Below, piece after piece: positions 63,698-64,000 of a stretch of DNA of 64,000 nucleotides. The notes beneath the pieces are model-generated. The model was not told where the DNA came from. It saw only the letters and a program-made list of their open reading frames with translations, and ran no database searches. Within the stretch, counting starts at the first letter, position 1; each line of letters opens with the position of its first letter. The DNA is taken from NCBI GenBank assembly GCA_020632595.1, contig JACKFF010000019.1:4165-68164 (forward strand), written 5' to 3'. The stretch is from Nitrospiraceae bacterium (GTDB lineage Bacteria; Nitrospirota; Nitrospiria; Nitrospirales; UBA8639). The position numbers and the translations under genes are program-made.

Positions 63698-64000
63698 CTA
63701 TTTACCGATTTTCCAAGCGTGGGTATAAGAAGCGGCCAGACTGCCGACCATTTTTGATCCGACACCACCACCTCCCCCGATTCCAAAGCCCTGAAATTCT
63801 TTCACACTACCATCCCACATTCCATCCATATTGAAGGTCGCAACAGCTCCGGCGGATCCTCCAATACCGGACCCCCATCCTGCAAAGGATTCCAGGTTAA
63901 CCTTGGGAAAGAAAATGGCTTCCAGGGAACCACCTGCCCCGACGACGACGCCCGCCTCCGGTCCAATGAACCAGTGCCATCCGCCATTGCCTCTAAAATC
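63698..64000 (-). CDS. C-terminus of a Gly-rich, beta-type protein, partial
   Basis: An open frame enters from the right edge with no start codon in the window and stops with TAG at 63698. The last 100 residues contain GNGGWHWFIGPEAGVVVGAG, then FAGWGSGIGGSAGAVATFNM, GIGGGGGVGSKMVGSLAASY and the end THAWKIGK. Alternating Gly and hydrophobic residues suggest a beta barrel or glycine-zipper fold. A terminator follows, so it is the last gene of its transcript. Family unknown. Confidence 0.6.
   Translation of the reverse strand, partial: DFRGNGGWHWFIGPEAGVVVGAGGSLEAIFFPKVNLESFAGWGSGIGGSAGAVATFNMDGMWDGSVKEFQGFGIGGGGGVGSKMVGSLAASYTHAWKIGK

Overview
The window reads like chromosomal DNA of a Nitrospirota bacterium, most likely genus Nitrospira or a close relative. 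This is inferred from gene content: diaminopimelate aminotransferase DapL, a split ATP synthase locus, TusA and DsrE2 sulfur carriers, and many exported proteins without clear family. GC content is moderate. No rRNA, tRNA, CRISPR array, prophage or transposase gene was seen.

Layout. 0-5.4 kb: the start of a Lys/Ala-rich protein and a HARE-HTH protein, an AT-rich gap, rlmN overlapping larE, then the F0 half of ATP synthase (atpZ-atpB-atpE-atpF) on the minus strand with no F1 genes beside it. 5.4-18.5 kb: mostly cofactor and amino-acid synthesis (pabB-pabC, nadB, dapL, folK, panC), with an unannotated 31-aa bS22/mS38-like gene, an MsbA-like exporter, a PmtA-like methyltransferase and a glutamine amidotransferase. 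18.5-31.9 kb: a LemA/TPM membrane operon, a MazG-like pyrophosphohydrolase, glycerate 2-kinase, a hybrid histidine kinase, family-5 uracil-DNA glycosylase, transaldolase, 6-phosphogluconolactonase, several hypotheticals and an nfeD-qmcA pair. 32.4-43.6 kb: a lipoprotein amidohydrolase, a truncated DUF5996 gene, an FAD monooxygenase, fumC, a DsrE gene broken by a small mobile element, an alcohol dehydrogenase, tusA-dsrE2, an ftcD-like gene, a CBS protein and a one-domain voltage-gated channel.

43.7-64 kb is accessory and export-rich. One minus-strand operon encodes a very large exported protein (WD40 propeller, CARDB-like domains, SH3, coiled coil, caspase), a YVTN-propeller lipoprotein and a FecR-domain protein, and ends at a strong terminator. 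After it come exported proteins including an IPT/TIG protein, an HExxH protein, a Tat-exported protein, a matrixin-like protease with its probable partner, a DUF928-like protein, two coiled-coil/beta-repeat proteins that resemble phage or VgrG spikes, a 45-aa exported peptide and a glycosyltransferase. The last gene, Gly-rich, runs off the window.

The clearest unlisted structure is a family of about 190-220 bp non-coding elements with 12-bp terminal inverted repeats and short target duplications. There are three copies. One sits inside a DsrE gene whose reading frame is restored exactly when the element is removed. A second, unrelated 163-bp inverted-repeat element lies near 43.7 kb. Two further gene relics are visible: the 5'-truncated DUF5996 gene and a small gene with an apparent single-base deletion at about 58.09 kb.
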